This document shows, in pieces, positions 27,129 to 36,576 of a stretch of DNA of 64,000 bases. The stretch is from Chania multitudinisentens RB-25 (GTDB taxonomy: Bacteria > Pseudomonadota > Gammaproteobacteria > Enterobacterales > Enterobacteriaceae). The notes under the pieces are model-generated. The model had not been told where the DNA came from and made no database searches. It saw only the letters and a program-made list of their open reading frames with translations. A program made the translations under genes and the position numbers. The stretch spans positions 4,712,001-4,776,000 of the forward strand of contig NZ_CP007044.2 of the NCBI RefSeq assembly GCF_000520015.2, read 5' to 3'. How positions within the stretch are numbered: the first letter of the stretch is position 1; the number at the start of each line of letters is the position of its first letter.

Positions 27129-27869
27129 ATGTCAATAGATTGGAACTGGGGTATCTTCCTGCAACAGGCCCCGTTTGGGAATACCACCTATCTGGGCTGG
27201 ATCTGGTCCGGCTTTCAGGTCACGGTCGCCCTCTCCATCTGCGCATGGATTATCGCTTTTTTTGTCGGTTCACTGTTCGGTATCTTGCGAACCGTGCCAA
27301 ACCGTTTTCTCTCAACGCTGGGAACTTGCTACGTCGAACTGTTCCGTAACGTACCGCTGATCGTGCAATTTTTCACCTGGTATCTGGTGGTGCCGGAACT
27401 GTTACCAACCAATCTTGGCATGTGGTTTAAAACCGAGCTGGACCCTAACGTTCAGTTTTTTGTTTCTTCCATGCTGTGTCTTGGGCTGTTCACCGCTGCT
27501 CGCGTTTGTGAACAAGTGCGTGCTGGTATCCAATCTCTGCCACGCGGCCAGCGTGCCGCAGGGTTGGCAATGGGCTTAACGCTGCCACAAACCTATCGCT
27601 ATGTGCTGTTACCGAATGCCTACCGGGTGATTGTGCCACCGATGACGTCAGAGATGCTCAATCTGGTGAAAAACTCCGCCATCGCCTCCACCATCGGCTT
27701 GGTGGATATGGCCGCGCAGGCCGGTAAGCTGCTGGATTATTCCGCACATGCCTATGAATCCTTTACTGCCATTACTCTCGCTTATGTGGGTATCAACGCC
27801 GTCATTATGCTGTTTATGCGGATCGTTGAGAGAAAAGTGCAGTTACCCGGCCATATGGGGAGCAAATAA
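27129..27869 (+). CDS. gltJ: Glutamate/aspartate ABC transporter permease GltJ
   Basis: Inner-membrane permease, 246 residues, of the HisMQ-type polar amino-acid uptake family. Several membrane helices and the ABC-coupling EAA segment (QSLPRGQRAAGLAMGLTLPQ) are visible. The start MSIDWNWGIFLQQAPFG equals the E. coli protein; the ATG at 27129 is preceded by CCGGAG. Its stop codon overlaps the gltK start. Confidence 0.96.
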   Translation: MSIDWNWGIFLQQAPFGNTTYLGWIWSGFQVTVALSICAWIIAFFVGSLFGILRTVPNRFLSTLGTCYVELFRNVPLIVQFFTWYLVVPELLPTNLGMWFKTELDPNVQFFVSSMLCLGLFTAARVCEQVRAGIQSLPRGQRAAGLAMGLTLPQTYRYVLLPNAYRVIVPPMTSEMLNLVKNSAIASTIGLVDMAAQAGKLLDYSAHAYESFTAITLAYVGINAVIMLFMRIVERKVQLPGHMGSK

Positions 27870-28543
27870 TGTATGAATTTGACTGGGGCTCAATTGTCCC
27901 AAGCTTCCCGTATTTGCTGCAAGGGCTGGCTGTCACGCTAAAAATTACCGTAACGGCTATCGTCTTCGGCATTATCTGGGGCACCATTTTGGCCGTGATG
28001 CGCCTGTCACCAATCAAGCCGATCAGCTGGTTTGCCGCCCTGTACGTCAACCTGTTCCGCTCTGTCCCGCTGGTGATGGTGCTGCTCTGGTTCTATCTGG
28101 TAGTTCCCAGCTTATTACAGCAGGTTCTGGGTTTATCACCCAAAACCGATATCCGCCTGATCTCAGCCATGGTCGCTTTTTCTCTGTTTGAAGCGGCCTA
28201 TTACTCAGAGATTATCCGGGCTGGGATTGAGAGCGTATCGCGCGGTCAGTCTTCTGCCGCATTGGCGCTGGGAATGACAAATTGGCAGTCCATGAGGCTG
28301 GTGATCCTGCCGCAGGCATTCCGCGCCATGGTGCCATTGCTGTTGACCCAAGGGATCGTCTTGTTCCAGGATACTTCACTGGTTTATGTGCTGAGTCTGG
28401 CAGACTTCTTCCGTACCGCCTCAACCATTGGTGAGCGCGATGGTACACAGGTTGAAATGATCCTGTTTGCTGGTCTGGTCTATTTTATTATCAGTATCGC
28501 CGCGTCGATGCTGGTCAGTTATTTGAAAAGAAGGACGGTTTAA
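27869..28543 (+). CDS. gltK: Glutamate/aspartate ABC transporter permease GltK
   Basis: Second permease subunit, 224 residues, with membrane helices and the EAA-type loop ESVSRGQSSAALALGMTNWQ. The start overlaps the gltJ stop by one base and its own stop overlaps gltL in TAATG, showing tight coupling in the operon. Confidence 0.96.
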   Translation: MYEFDWGSIVPSFPYLLQGLAVTLKITVTAIVFGIIWGTILAVMRLSPIKPISWFAALYVNLFRSVPLVMVLLWFYLVVPSLLQQVLGLSPKTDIRLISAMVAFSLFEAAYYSEIIRAGIESVSRGQSSAALALGMTNWQSMRLVILPQAFRAMVPLLLTQGIVLFQDTSLVYVLSLADFFRTASTIGERDGTQVEMILFAGLVYFIISIAASMLVSYLKRRTV

Positions 28544-29268
28544 TGATTTCCCTGAAAAATGTTTCTAAGTGGTACGGTCACTTTCAGGTTTTGACCGATT
28601 GCACCACCGAAGTCAAAAAAGGTGAAGTGGTGGTGGTCTGTGGTCCTTCAGGCTCAGGCAAATCAACCCTGATAAAAACGGTCAACGGGCTGGAGCCCAT
28701 TCAGAAAGGCGATATTCTGGTCAATGGAACACAGGTTAACAATAAGAGCACCAATCTGGCGCAGTTGCGTTCCCAAGTTGGCATGGTATTCCAGCATTTT
28801 GAACTGTTCCCCCATTTGTCGATCATTGAAAACCTGACGCTGGCGCAAATCAAAGTGCTCAAACGCAACAAAGAAGCCTCACGCGAGAAAGGGCTGAAAC
28901 TGCTTGAGCGTGTTGGCCTCTCCGCTCATGCCAATAAGTTTCCAGGCCAGTTGTCCGGTGGCCAACAGCAGCGCGTCGCGATAGCCCGTGCGTTATGTAT
29001 GGACCCGATCGCCATGCTGTTTGATGAACCGACTTCCGCTCTTGACCCGGAAATGATCAACGAAGTGCTGGATGTCATGGTGAAATTGGCCCAGGAAGGG
29101 ATGACGATGATGGTAGTGACACACGAAATGGGCTTTGCCCGTAAAGTGGCCCATCGGGTGATCTTTATGGATGAAGGGAAAATCGTTGAAGACCGTAATA
29201 AAGACGATTTCTTCAACCACCCAGAATCCGAGCGTGCCAAGGACTTCCTGGCAAAAATCCTCCATTAA
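28543..29268 (+). CDS. gltL: Glutamate/aspartate ABC transporter ATP-binding protein GltL
   Basis: The ATPase of the transporter, 241 residues. Walker A is GPSGSGKST, the signature is LSGGQQQR, Walker B is AMLFDEP and the switch His lies in VVTHEMGF. It ends the gltIJKL operon and is followed by a hairpin. Confidence 0.97.
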   Translation: MISLKNVSKWYGHFQVLTDCTTEVKKGEVVVVCGPSGSGKSTLIKTVNGLEPIQKGDILVNGTQVNNKSTNLAQLRSQVGMVFQHFELFPHLSIIENLTLAQIKVLKRNKEASREKGLKLLERVGLSAHANKFPGQLSGGQQQRVAIARALCMDPIAMLFDEPTSALDPEMINEVLDVMVKLAQEGMTMMVVTHEMGFARKVAHRVIFMDEGKIVEDRNKDDFFNHPESERAKDFLAKILH

Positions 29269-29276
29269 TCTACCTC

Positions 29277-29315
29277 TGATGCGCCCTCCTTGGGCGCATC
29301 AGCCATTCTGGTTTT
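29277..29315 (+). terminator. Hairpin terminator of gltIJKL
   Basis: A perfect 10-bp stem TGATGCGCCC/GGGCGCATCA lies eight bases after gltL. A T-rich but interrupted stretch follows. Confidence 0.65.
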
Positions 29316-29418
29316 CGCGTTTTCCCCGTTCTTTATTGTCACTTTGCTGGCACAAGGCGCCTTTACTTTTTTCTGATGGGGCAAGACAATGCCGCCACAA
29401 TATTATATGGAGAGACAA

Positions 29419-29814
29419 ATGAAAGGATTTTTTAGCAAGTTTCTGATCGGCCTGATCGCCATCATTATTGTCGCTGCCGGGCTGTTTGCCTGGGTCTGGT
29501 ATAGCCTGAAACAGGATGCCACACAGGCTTTTAACCAAAACAGCATAGTGAATACGCATCTCGGTAATGTTACCGTGGAAGAGTTCGGTATCAGTAAGTT
29601 TTCGGCCCTGCCACAATGCCAGGACGGTTGTGAACACTATCTGGTAAAACTGCAAGGTGAAAAAGCCAGCGCCATGGCCGTTACAGACTTGGCCAAAGGC
29701 GATACTGAACTCTCTCATGCCATATTATGCTTATCTGACGGAACCAATCTCGCCCTCACGCCAGACGCTGAACTGATCGTGCAAAATAGCACGAGAGAAA
29801 CCCCCTGCCAGTAA
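29419..29814 (+). CDS. Small membrane-anchored protein of unknown function
   Basis: A 131-residue protein I do not recognise. It has one N-terminal membrane segment (FLIGLIAIIIVAAGLFAWVW, about 8-27) and a likely periplasmic domain of about 100 residues with four cysteines (CQDGCEH, ILCLSD and the C-terminal PCQ), suggesting disulfides. The ATG at 29419 is preceded by TGGAGAG. It stands alone between gltL and the convergent ybeL. E. coli has no counterpart at this place. Confidence 0.75.
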   Translation: MKGFFSKFLIGLIAIIIVAAGLFAWVWYSLKQDATQAFNQNSIVNTHLGNVTVEEFGISKFSALPQCQDGCEHYLVKLQGEKASAMAVTDLAKGDTELSHAILCLSDGTNLALTPDAELIVQNSTRETPCQ

Positions 29815-29855
29815 ACCGTCAGTTTCCCCCTCATGCTGATGATGAGGGGGATATA

Positions 29856-30338
29856 TTAAGGTTCGAACGGCTTGCGTTGAAACTGATCATGCCCGCATTT
29901 TGGGCACAGCGGTAAAACCTCTGGCGTATAGAAGGCAAGATGGTGATGGCACTTCTCACACACCAGATTGCCTAACCCCACCACTTCACCGCTGTGATAC
30001 ACGCCATGATGGCTGACATCCTTGAATACCTCACGCCATTCCAACTGGGTTTTGTCGGTGATATCGGCCAGCTCTTGCCATAGGCTTTCCTTGATCACCC
30101 GCATAAATACACTGTCTGAGAACTCTTCCCGGCTTTCTTCGTAGCTACGGGCGAATTCTTCCAGATCGCGGCGCACAGCCTGAGTCAGTTGCTCCACCTC
30201 GGCCCGGGTCAGCTCCCCCACCTCGTTCAGCCGTTTCTCGGCGCTGGCAACCAGTTCATCAATGTCACGCTCACCGTTTTTCAAACGTTCCGTCAACGAT
30301 GTCACCAACTCACGGTAATACTGAGCAACCTTGTTCAT
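29856..30338 (-). CDS. ybeL: YbeL, DUF1451 zinc-ribbon protein
   Basis: A 160-residue cytoplasmic protein nearly identical in plan to E. coli YbeL: a helical N-terminal half rich in Glu/Arg and a C-terminal zinc ribbon (CEKCHHHL...CPKCGHD). Function is unknown. The start is the ATG of MNKVAQYYREL at 30338 with AGGAGAAG upstream; an earlier in-frame start adds 15 unsupported residues. It diverges from leuS, as in E. coli. Confidence 0.94.
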   Translation of the reverse strand: MNKVAQYYRELVTSLTERLKNGERDIDELVASAEKRLNEVGELTRAEVEQLTQAVRRDLEEFARSYEESREEFSDSVFMRVIKESLWQELADITDKTQLEWREVFKDVSHHGVYHSGEVVGLGNLVCEKCHHHLAFYTPEVLPLCPKCGHDQFQRKPFEP

Positions 30339-30605
30339 AGCTTCTCCTCGATGAAGTACTGCGCCAAGATTTCCTTCTTGCAACTACTCCCGTTCATTTT
30401 AGCCTTAAATTACAATAGACACTGGGTAAGATGAGAAGATTGACAGGTTGTGGATCACATCATGACGATGTTTTTTTAAATACGCCGCATCAGGGCGCTT
30501 GGTGTTGTTGCTGGGAGGTCTTATCAGCTATGCTATGCGGATCTTAAGTTCTCAACAGAATGCTACGGATGTAGCTGTTTCACACCTACAGGACCATCGG
30601 CCGCC

Positions 30606-33188
30606 ATGCAAGAGCAATACCGCCCCGAAGAGATAGAATCGCACGTACAGCTTCACTGGCAAGAGAAGCAAACTTTCAAGGTTACCGAAGATGCGAGCAA
30701 GGAAAAGTATTACTGCCTTTCTATGCTGCCATACCCTTCTGGGCGCCTACACATGGGCCATGTGCGTAACTACACCATTGGCGACGTGATCTCCCGCTAT
30801 CAGCGTATGCTGGGCAAAAACGTGCTGCAACCCATTGGTTGGGATGCATTCGGTTTGCCAGCAGAAGGCGCTGCGGTGAAAAACAACACTGCCCCAGCAC
30901 CATGGACCTACGATAATATCGAATATATGAAGAACCAGCTGAAGCTGCTGGGCTTCGGTTACGACTGGGATCGCGAGTTCGCCACCTGCCAACCAGATTA
31001 CTACCGCTGGGAACAATGGTTTTTCACCAAGCTTTACGAAAAAGGCCTGGTTTACAAGAAAACCTCGGCGGTGAACTGGTGCCCGCACGATCTGACCGTG
31101 CTGGCTAACGAACAGGTGATCGATGGCTGCTGTTGGCGCTGCGACACCAAGGTTGAACGCAAAGAAATCCCGCAGTGGTTCATTAAAATCACCGATTATG
31201 CCGATCAGTTGCTGAACGATCTGGACAAGCTTGAAAGCTGGCCAGAGCAGGTGAAAACCATGCAGCGCAACTGGATTGGCCGTTCCGAAGGGGTAGAAAT
31301 CACCTTCAGCGTGGCAAACCGCGACGAGAAAGTCACCGTCTATACCACCCGCCCGGATACCTTTATGGGGGCTACCTATGTGGCCGTTGCCGCAGGCCAC
31401 CCGTTGGCACAGCAAGGCGCACTGAATAACCCGGCTCTGGCGACATTCATTGATGAATGTCGTAATACCAAGGTCGCCGAAGCCGATATGGCAACCATGG
31501 AAAAGAAAGGCATGGCCACTGGGCTGTTCGCCGTTCATCCGCTGAACGGCGAGAAACTGCCGATCTGGGTTGCCAACTTTGTGTTGATGGAGTACGGCAC
31601 TGGCGCGGTGATGGCTGTACCGGGTCACGACCAGCGCGACTGGGAATTCGCCACCAAATATAGCCTGCCAATCAAACCGGTGATCCTGAATCTGGATGGC
31701 AGCCAGCCAGACATGCATACCGAAGCCATGACTGAAAAAGGATCTTTGTTCAATTCCGGTGAATTCGACGGGTTGGATCATGAAGCCGGTTTCAATGCGA
31801 TTGCGGATAAACTGGTCACTCTTGGTGTTGGCCAGCGCAAAATCAACTACCGCCTGCGCGACTGGGGGGTTTCCCGCCAGCGTTACTGGGGGGCACCGAT
31901 TCCGATGGTGACGCTGGAAGACGGTACTGTTCTGCCTACCCCAGAAGATCAACTGCCGGTGATCCTGCCGGAAGATGTGGTAATGGACGGCATCACCAGC
32001 CCCATCAAAGCCGATCCCGAGTGGGCCAAAACCACCGTTAACGGCCAGCCTGCATTACGTGAAACCGATACCTTCGATACCTTTATGGAATCTTCCTGGT
32101 ATTACGCACGCTACACCTGCCCACAATACGATCAAGGCATGCTGGACCCGGCAGCGGCCAACTACTGGCTGCCTGTCGATCAATACGTTGGGGGCATCGA
32201 GCATGCCATCATGCATCTGATGTATTTCCGCTTCTTCCACAAACTGATGCGCGACGCTGGCCTGGTGGATTCTGACGAACCGGCCAAGCGCCTGCTGTGT
32301 CAAGGCATGGTGCTGGCAGACGCTTTCTATTACACCGGTAACAGCGGCGAACGCATCTGGGTTTCCCCGGTTGATGCCACCGTTGAGCGCGACGAGAAAG
32401 GCCGCATCATCAAGGCTGTCGATCCAGAAGGCCACGAACTGGTCTACGCTGGCATGAGCAAAATGTCGAAGTCGAAGAATAACGGCATTGACCCACAGGT
32501 GATGGTAGAAAAATACGGTGCGGATACTGTTCGCCTGTTTATGATGTTTGCTTCACCGGCAGATATGACACTGGAATGGCAGGAGTCCGGGGTTGAAGGG
32601 GCAAACCGCTTCCTGAAACGCGTCTGGAAACTGGCTTACGATCACGTTGAGAAAGGTGCGGTTCAGCCGTTGGACGTGGCTACGCTGAATGAAGATCAGA
32701 AAGCGCTGCGCCGCGACGTACACAAAACCATCGCCAAAGTTACCGACGATATCGGCCGCCGCCAAACGTTTAATACCGCGATTGCCGCCGTAATGGAACT
32801 GATGAACAAACTGGGCCGTGCACCACAGGAAACCGAGCAGGATCGCGCGCTGTTGCAGGAAGCCTTACTGGCAGTCGTCCGCATGCTGTACCCTTTCACA
32901 CCGCACGTTTGCTTCAGCCTGTGGCAGGCGCTGAATGGCGAAGGTGATGTGGATACCGCAGCCTGGCCGGTAGCCGATGATGCCGCCATGGTGGAAGATT
33001 CGAAGCTGGTGGTGGTACAGGTCAACGGCAAGGTTCGCGCTAAAATCACTGTGGCTGCCAATGCAACCGAAGATCAAGTGCGTGAACACGCCGCTCAAGA
33101 GCATTTGGTAGCCAAATATCTGGAAGGGGTCACCATACGCAAAGTGATCTATGTTCCAGGCAAATTGCTTAACCTGGTTGTGGGTTAA
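30606..33188 (+). CDS. leuS: Leucyl-tRNA synthetase
   Basis: Class I synthetase charging tRNA-Leu, with editing of mischarged products. It is 860 residues, as in E. coli. The HIGH motif is PYPSGRLHMGH, the KMSKS motif is GMSKMSKSKNNG, and the CP1 editing domain between them contains TTRPDTFMG. The ATG at 30606 opens MQEQYRPEEIE, matching the family. First gene of leuS-lptE-holA. Confidence 0.97.
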   Translation: MQEQYRPEEIESHVQLHWQEKQTFKVTEDASKEKYYCLSMLPYPSGRLHMGHVRNYTIGDVISRYQRMLGKNVLQPIGWDAFGLPAEGAAVKNNTAPAPWTYDNIEYMKNQLKLLGFGYDWDREFATCQPDYYRWEQWFFTKLYEKGLVYKKTSAVNWCPHDLTVLANEQVIDGCCWRCDTKVERKEIPQWFIKITDYADQLLNDLDKLESWPEQVKTMQRNWIGRSEGVEITFSVANRDEKVTVYTTRPDTFMGATYVAVAAGHPLAQQGALNNPALATFIDECRNTKVAEADMATMEKKGMATGLFAVHPLNGEKLPIWVANFVLMEYGTGAVMAVPGHDQRDWEFATKYSLPIKPVILNLDGSQPDMHTEAMTEKGSLFNSGEFDGLDHEAGFNAIADKLVTLGVGQRKINYRLRDWGVSRQRYWGAPIPMVTLEDGTVLPTPEDQLPVILPEDVVMDGITSPIKADPEWAKTTVNGQPALRETDTFDTFMESSWYYARYTCPQYDQGMLDPAAANYWLPVDQYVGGIEHAIMHLMYFRFFHKLMRDAGLVDSDEPAKRLLCQGMVLADAFYYTGNSGERIWVSPVDATVERDEKGRIIKAVDPEGHELVYAGMSKMSKSKNNGIDPQVMVEKYGADTVRLFMMFASPADMTLEWQESGVEGANRFLKRVWKLAYDHVEKGAVQPLDVATLNEDQKALRRDVHKTIAKVTDDIGRRQTFNTAIAAVMELMNKLGRAPQETEQDRALLQEALLAVVRMLYPFTPHVCFSLWQALNGEGDVDTAAWPVADDAAMVEDSKLVVVQVNGKVRAKITVAANATEDQVREHAAQEHLVAKYLEGVTIRKVIYVPGKLLNLVVG

Positions 33189-33202
33189 CACAAGGAGGCA
33201 TT

Positions 33203-33763
33203 GTGCGGCATCGTATTCTCACGTTGTTGCTGGGGTTGGCGGTACTGGTTACCGCCGGCTGCGGTTTTCATCTGCGTGACACCACGCAGATCCCCTCTGA
33301 AATGCAAACGCTGATGCTGGACAGCTACGATCCTTTTGGCCCATTGACACGCGCCGTGCGTACTCAATTGCGCGCCAGCGGCGTGACCATTGCGAGCGAC
33401 GCAGCACGCAAAGATGTGCCAACCCTGCGTATTGTCAATTCAACACAGAGCCAGGATACCGTTTCGATCTTCCAAGACGGTAAAACAGCAGAAAACCAGA
33501 TGGTGATGACGGTTCAGGCACAGGTATTGATTCCTGGCCATGATATCTATCCCGTGGACATCAAAGTGTTCCGTTCCTTCTTTGATAACCCGTTAACTGC
33601 GCTGGCTAAAGATGCCGAGCAGGGGATCATTCTACAAGAAATGCGTCAGCAGGCTGCGCAGCAGCTTGTACGCAGATTATTGGTGGTCCATGCTGCGGCG
33701 ATAGAGGCTCAACAAAAGAGCACTACCGCCAATGAAAAACCGGCCAGTCTCCCTGCCCAATGA
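33203..33763 (+). CDS. lptE: LPS-assembly lipoprotein LptE
   Basis: Outer-membrane lipoprotein that plugs LptD and helps insert LPS. The 186 residues have a lipobox LVTAGC with the lipidated Cys at 20, then the conserved GFHLRDTTQIP and VFRSFFDNP segments. The start is a GTG at 33203 with AAGGAGG upstream. It overlaps holA by four bases. Confidence 0.94.
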   Translation: MRHRILTLLLGLAVLVTAGCGFHLRDTTQIPSEMQTLMLDSYDPFGPLTRAVRTQLRASGVTIASDAARKDVPTLRIVNSTQSQDTVSIFQDGKTAENQMVMTVQAQVLIPGHDIYPVDIKVFRSFFDNPLTALAKDAEQGIILQEMRQQAAQQLVRRLLVVHAAAIEAQQKSTTANEKPASLPAQ

Positions 33764-34794
33764 TCCGTCTCTACCCTGAACAACTCGCCGCGCAGCTCCG
33801 TGAGGGGTTGCGCGCTTGTTATTTATTGAGTGGTAATGACCCTCTCTTGTTACAGGAAAGCCAGGATCTGATCCGGCAAACTGCGCAGCAGCAGCAATTC
33901 ACCGAGCATTACAGCATTTCTCTTGATGCTCAAACCGATTGGAACGCCATTTTCAGCATCTGCCAGGCTATGAGCCTGTTCGCCAACCGGCAAACCTTAC
34001 TGTTAATCTTCCCAGAAAATGGCCCTACGGCACCGCTCGGCGAGCAGTTGGTCAAGTTGGCGGGCTTGCTGCATGAGGATATTTTGCTGGTGCTGCGTGG
34101 CCCCCGCCTGACCAAAGCACAGGAAAACAGCGCCTGGTTCAAAGCACTCAGCCCAAACGGCGCCTTCATCAGTTGCCAGACGCCTGAACAAGCGCAATTA
34201 CCCCGCTGGGTGGCTCAGCGCGCCAAAACTATGCAGTTGCAACTTGACGACGCCGCCAATCAACTGCTGTGTTACTGCTATGAAGGTAACCTGCTGGCAC
34301 TGTCACAGGCGCTGGAGCGGTTGTCGCTATTGTATGCGGATGGAAAACTCTCTCTGCCACGCGTTGAGCAAGCCGTTAATGACGCCGCACATTTCAGCCC
34401 GTTCCACTGGCTGGATGCCCTGCTTGCCGGTAAAAGCAAACGTGCCTGGCACATTCTGCAACAGTTGCAGCAAGAAGATATTGAACCGGTGATCCTGTTG
34501 CGCACCCTGCAACGCGAGTTGCTGATGCTGCTTACTTTGCAACGCCGGATGGCAAACACCCCGTTGCGCACCCTGTTTGATCAGCATAAAGTCTGGCAAA
34601 ACCGCCGTAATCTGATTACTCAGGCACTACAGCGCCTGTCGGGCCAGCAATTACGGCAGGCTGTCCATATGCTGGCGCAGATTGAAATCACGCTTAAGCA
34701 GGATTATGGTCAGTCAGTCTGGGCGGAATTGGAAAATCTGTCGATGCTGATGTGTGGTAAATCGCTCCCCACAGGTTTCCCAGATGCCCGCTAA
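33760..34794 (+). CDS. holA: DNA polymerase III subunit delta
   Basis: Wrench subunit of the clamp loader that opens the beta clamp. The 344-residue protein starts MIRLYPEQLAAQL and shows the HolA family segments YLLSGNDPLLLQES and LRTLQRELLMLLTLQR. The ATG overlaps the lptE stop (ATGA). In E. coli nadD follows at once; here an AT-rich insert of about 650 bases intervenes. Confidence 0.95.
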   Translation: MIRLYPEQLAAQLREGLRACYLLSGNDPLLLQESQDLIRQTAQQQQFTEHYSISLDAQTDWNAIFSICQAMSLFANRQTLLLIFPENGPTAPLGEQLVKLAGLLHEDILLVLRGPRLTKAQENSAWFKALSPNGAFISCQTPEQAQLPRWVAQRAKTMQLQLDDAANQLLCYCYEGNLLALSQALERLSLLYADGKLSLPRVEQAVNDAAHFSPFHWLDALLAGKSKRAWHILQQLQQEDIEPVILLRTLQRELLMLLTLQRRMANTPLRTLFDQHKVWQNRRNLITQALQRLSGQQLRQAVHMLAQIEITLKQDYGQSVWAELENLSMLMCGKSLPTGFPDAR

Positions 34795-34808
34795 GAACCA
34801 GGTTGGAT

Positions 34809-34846
34809 AAAAATAGAGAAAGCGCCCTGAAGCAATTCAGAGCGCT
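34809..34846 (-). terminator. Possible terminator of the CD3324-family gene
   Basis: AGCGCCCTGA/TCAGAGCGCT pairs with one mismatch. A short T run follows a few bases later on the minus strand, just beyond the stop codon at 34854. Confidence 0.45.
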
Positions 34847-34853
34847 CTCGATA

Positions 34854-35126
34854 TCAGTGGTTTTTACCCGCGTTAACGATTTTGTATATCGCCTTGGTAG
34901 ACAAAAAGTATTGTTCGGCCAGTTCAGCAACCGAATATCCCGCCAGACGTTTAGCCAAAATAGCTCTGTTTCTTGCCTGGAGAGTTTCTCTTGTTTGCGT
35001 ATTTTCACCCCACGACAGTTTATTGTCTTCTTTACGCGGGATATAAATATATTCGCCGTCTATATACTGTTGAATTGCAATTAATAAATCCTGCGGTAAA
35101 ACATCACTCGCTTTTTTATAGCTCAT
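34854..35126 (-). CDS. CD3324-family helix-turn-helix protein
   Basis: A 90-residue protein of the CD3324 family, which I know mainly from Clostridia and other Firmicutes. The N-terminal signature IDGEYIYIPRKEDNK and SWGE motif are followed by a C-terminal helix-turn-helix (GYSVAELAEQYFLSTKAIYKIV, shown in part: LAEQYFLSTKAIYKIV). It is probably a small DNA-binding regulator. A strong AGGAGGAG precedes the ATG. It lies in an AT-rich insert on the strand opposite to holA and nadD, which suggests acquisition by transfer. Target unknown. Confidence 0.8.
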   Translation of the reverse strand: MSYKKASDVLPQDLLIAIQQYIDGEYIYIPRKEDNKLSWGENTQTRETLQARNRAILAKRLAGYSVAELAEQYFLSTKAIYKIVNAGKNH

Positions 35127-35459
35127 TATGCTCCTCCTAAGTTGATATCAGGATCGAGCAAGAGCGACTGCTTAAAACATCAAATCATTATGCAATAGCC
35201 CTTGCTAAGCATAACGAACAAGCTCCGATTGATTAAACATTTAGCATCCTTATTTTGGGTGGTTAATTTAATAAATCCTATTCTTGTTTAAAAAACGCGT
35301 CAACAACCAGAATACCAAGCACGCACGGATGTGCTTACCAACCTTGGCAGCCACAACATCCAACCCCAGTCTCAAAAATGCTGCTATGATAGCGGGCAGA
35401 GTTTTATCTGTGTTTAAGAGGGATACCTCTCTCTTTTCAACAATGTGGAAAACACCACC
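35127..35459. other. AT-rich intergenic part of the holA-nadD insert
   Basis: This 333-base stretch holds the promoter of the CD3324-family gene and presumably a new promoter for nadD. No gene, repeat or hairpin terminator could be recognised. Confidence 0.5.
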
Positions 35460-36095
35460 ATGCTGCATGCCTTTTTCGGCGGCACCTTTGATCCGATTCA
35501 CAACGGCCACCTGCGCCCAGTGGAAGCCTTGGTCGATGAGATTGGCCTGAATCGGGTGATACTGCTGCCCAATCATGTGCCCCCTCACCGCCCGCAGCCA
35601 GAAGCCAGCCCGCAACAACGGCTGAAAATGGTTGAACTTGCGATCGCTGGCAATTCGTTATTTGCGGTGGATGACCGTGAACTGCACCGTACTACGCCGT
35701 CCTACACGATCGAAACATTAGAAACGATTCGTAAAGAACGTGGTAAAACTTTGCCTCTGGCGTTTATCATTGGCCAAGACTCGTTGCTGACGCTACACCT
35801 ATGGCACCGTTGGCAGGCGTTACTGGATGTCTGCCATCTGTTGGTGCTGGCACGCCCCGGCTATAACCAACAGATGAATACGCCCGAAATGCGGCAATGG
35901 CTGGTACAACATCGGGTTACCGATACCAACCTGCTACGCCAGCAGCCACAGGGTTATGTCTATATGGCCGAAACACCGCTCTTGGAAATATCGGCCACCG
36001 ATATACGCCAACGCCGCCATCAGGGCATCAGTTGTGATGATTTGCTGCCGCGTTCCGTACAGCGCTATATCGAGTTACAGGGTTTATACAGATAG
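35460..36095 (+). CDS. nadD: Nicotinate-mononucleotide adenylyltransferase
   Basis: Makes nicotinate adenine dinucleotide from NaMN and ATP in NAD synthesis. The nucleotidyltransferase motifs GGTFDPIHNGHL and the C-terminal ISATDIRQR are present. I place the start at the ATG of MLHAFFGGTFDP (35460, 211 residues); a GTG five codons upstream (35445) is an alternative, and neither has a strong Shine-Dalgarno. E. coli cobC, which follows nadD there, is absent. Confidence 0.93.
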   Translation: MLHAFFGGTFDPIHNGHLRPVEALVDEIGLNRVILLPNHVPPHRPQPEASPQQRLKMVELAIAGNSLFAVDDRELHRTTPSYTIETLETIRKERGKTLPLAFIIGQDSLLTLHLWHRWQALLDVCHLLVLARPGYNQQMNTPEMRQWLVQHRVTDTNLLRQQPQGYVYMAETPLLEISATDIRQRRHQGISCDDLLPRSVQRYIELQGLYR

Positions 36096-36255
36096 TGCTA
36101 TACTGCGCCGCTCATTTTCAGGTCTACCCGCTGCAAAAGCCGGAAACCTGGCTGTTGAGACATCGCCCAGTAGGCTCCTACCAACACCATTATGATTATT
36201 CAGGCCACATTTCCAGCGTTGGTCTGACGAACAGAACATACCCGAGGGGGAACCT

Positions 36256-36573
36256 TTGCAAGGTAAAGTGCTCCAAGACTTCGTCATTGATAAAATTGAT
36301 GACATGAAAGGCCAGGATATCATCGCTCTTGATGTCCAGGGCAAATCCAGCATCACCGATTGCATGATTATCTGCACCGGCACCTCTACCCGCCACGTGA
36401 TGTCGATTGCCGAACATGTGGTACAGGAATCCCGTGCGGTCGGCATGGAATTGTATGGCATGAAAGGCCAGGCAGTTTCCGATTGGGTGGTGGTTGATCT
36501 GGGCGAAGTGATCGTGCATGTGATGCAGGAAGAAAGCAGACAGTTATACGAACTGGAAAAGCTCTGGAGCTAA
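36256..36573 (+). CDS. rsfS: Ribosomal silencing factor RsfS
   Basis: Binds ribosomal protein L14 and blocks subunit joining in starved cells. The 105 residues begin with a TTG start (MQGKVLQDFVIDKIDD) behind GAGGGGGA, as in E. coli where the start is also TTG. The family sequence SSITDCMIICTGTS and the end LYELEKLWS are present. rlmH follows after three bases. Confidence 0.95.
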   Translation: MQGKVLQDFVIDKIDDMKGQDIIALDVQGKSSITDCMIICTGTSTRHVMSIAEHVVQESRAVGMELYGMKGQAVSDWVVVDLGEVIVHVMQEESRQLYELEKLWS

Positions 36574-36576
36574 GCG

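Noticed and set aside
36095..36255. WLLRHRP stretch between nadD and rsfS, where E. coli has cobC
   Set aside because: It looks faintly like a phosphoglycerate-mutase start (RHG) but is too short and lacks the Gly; probably chance.
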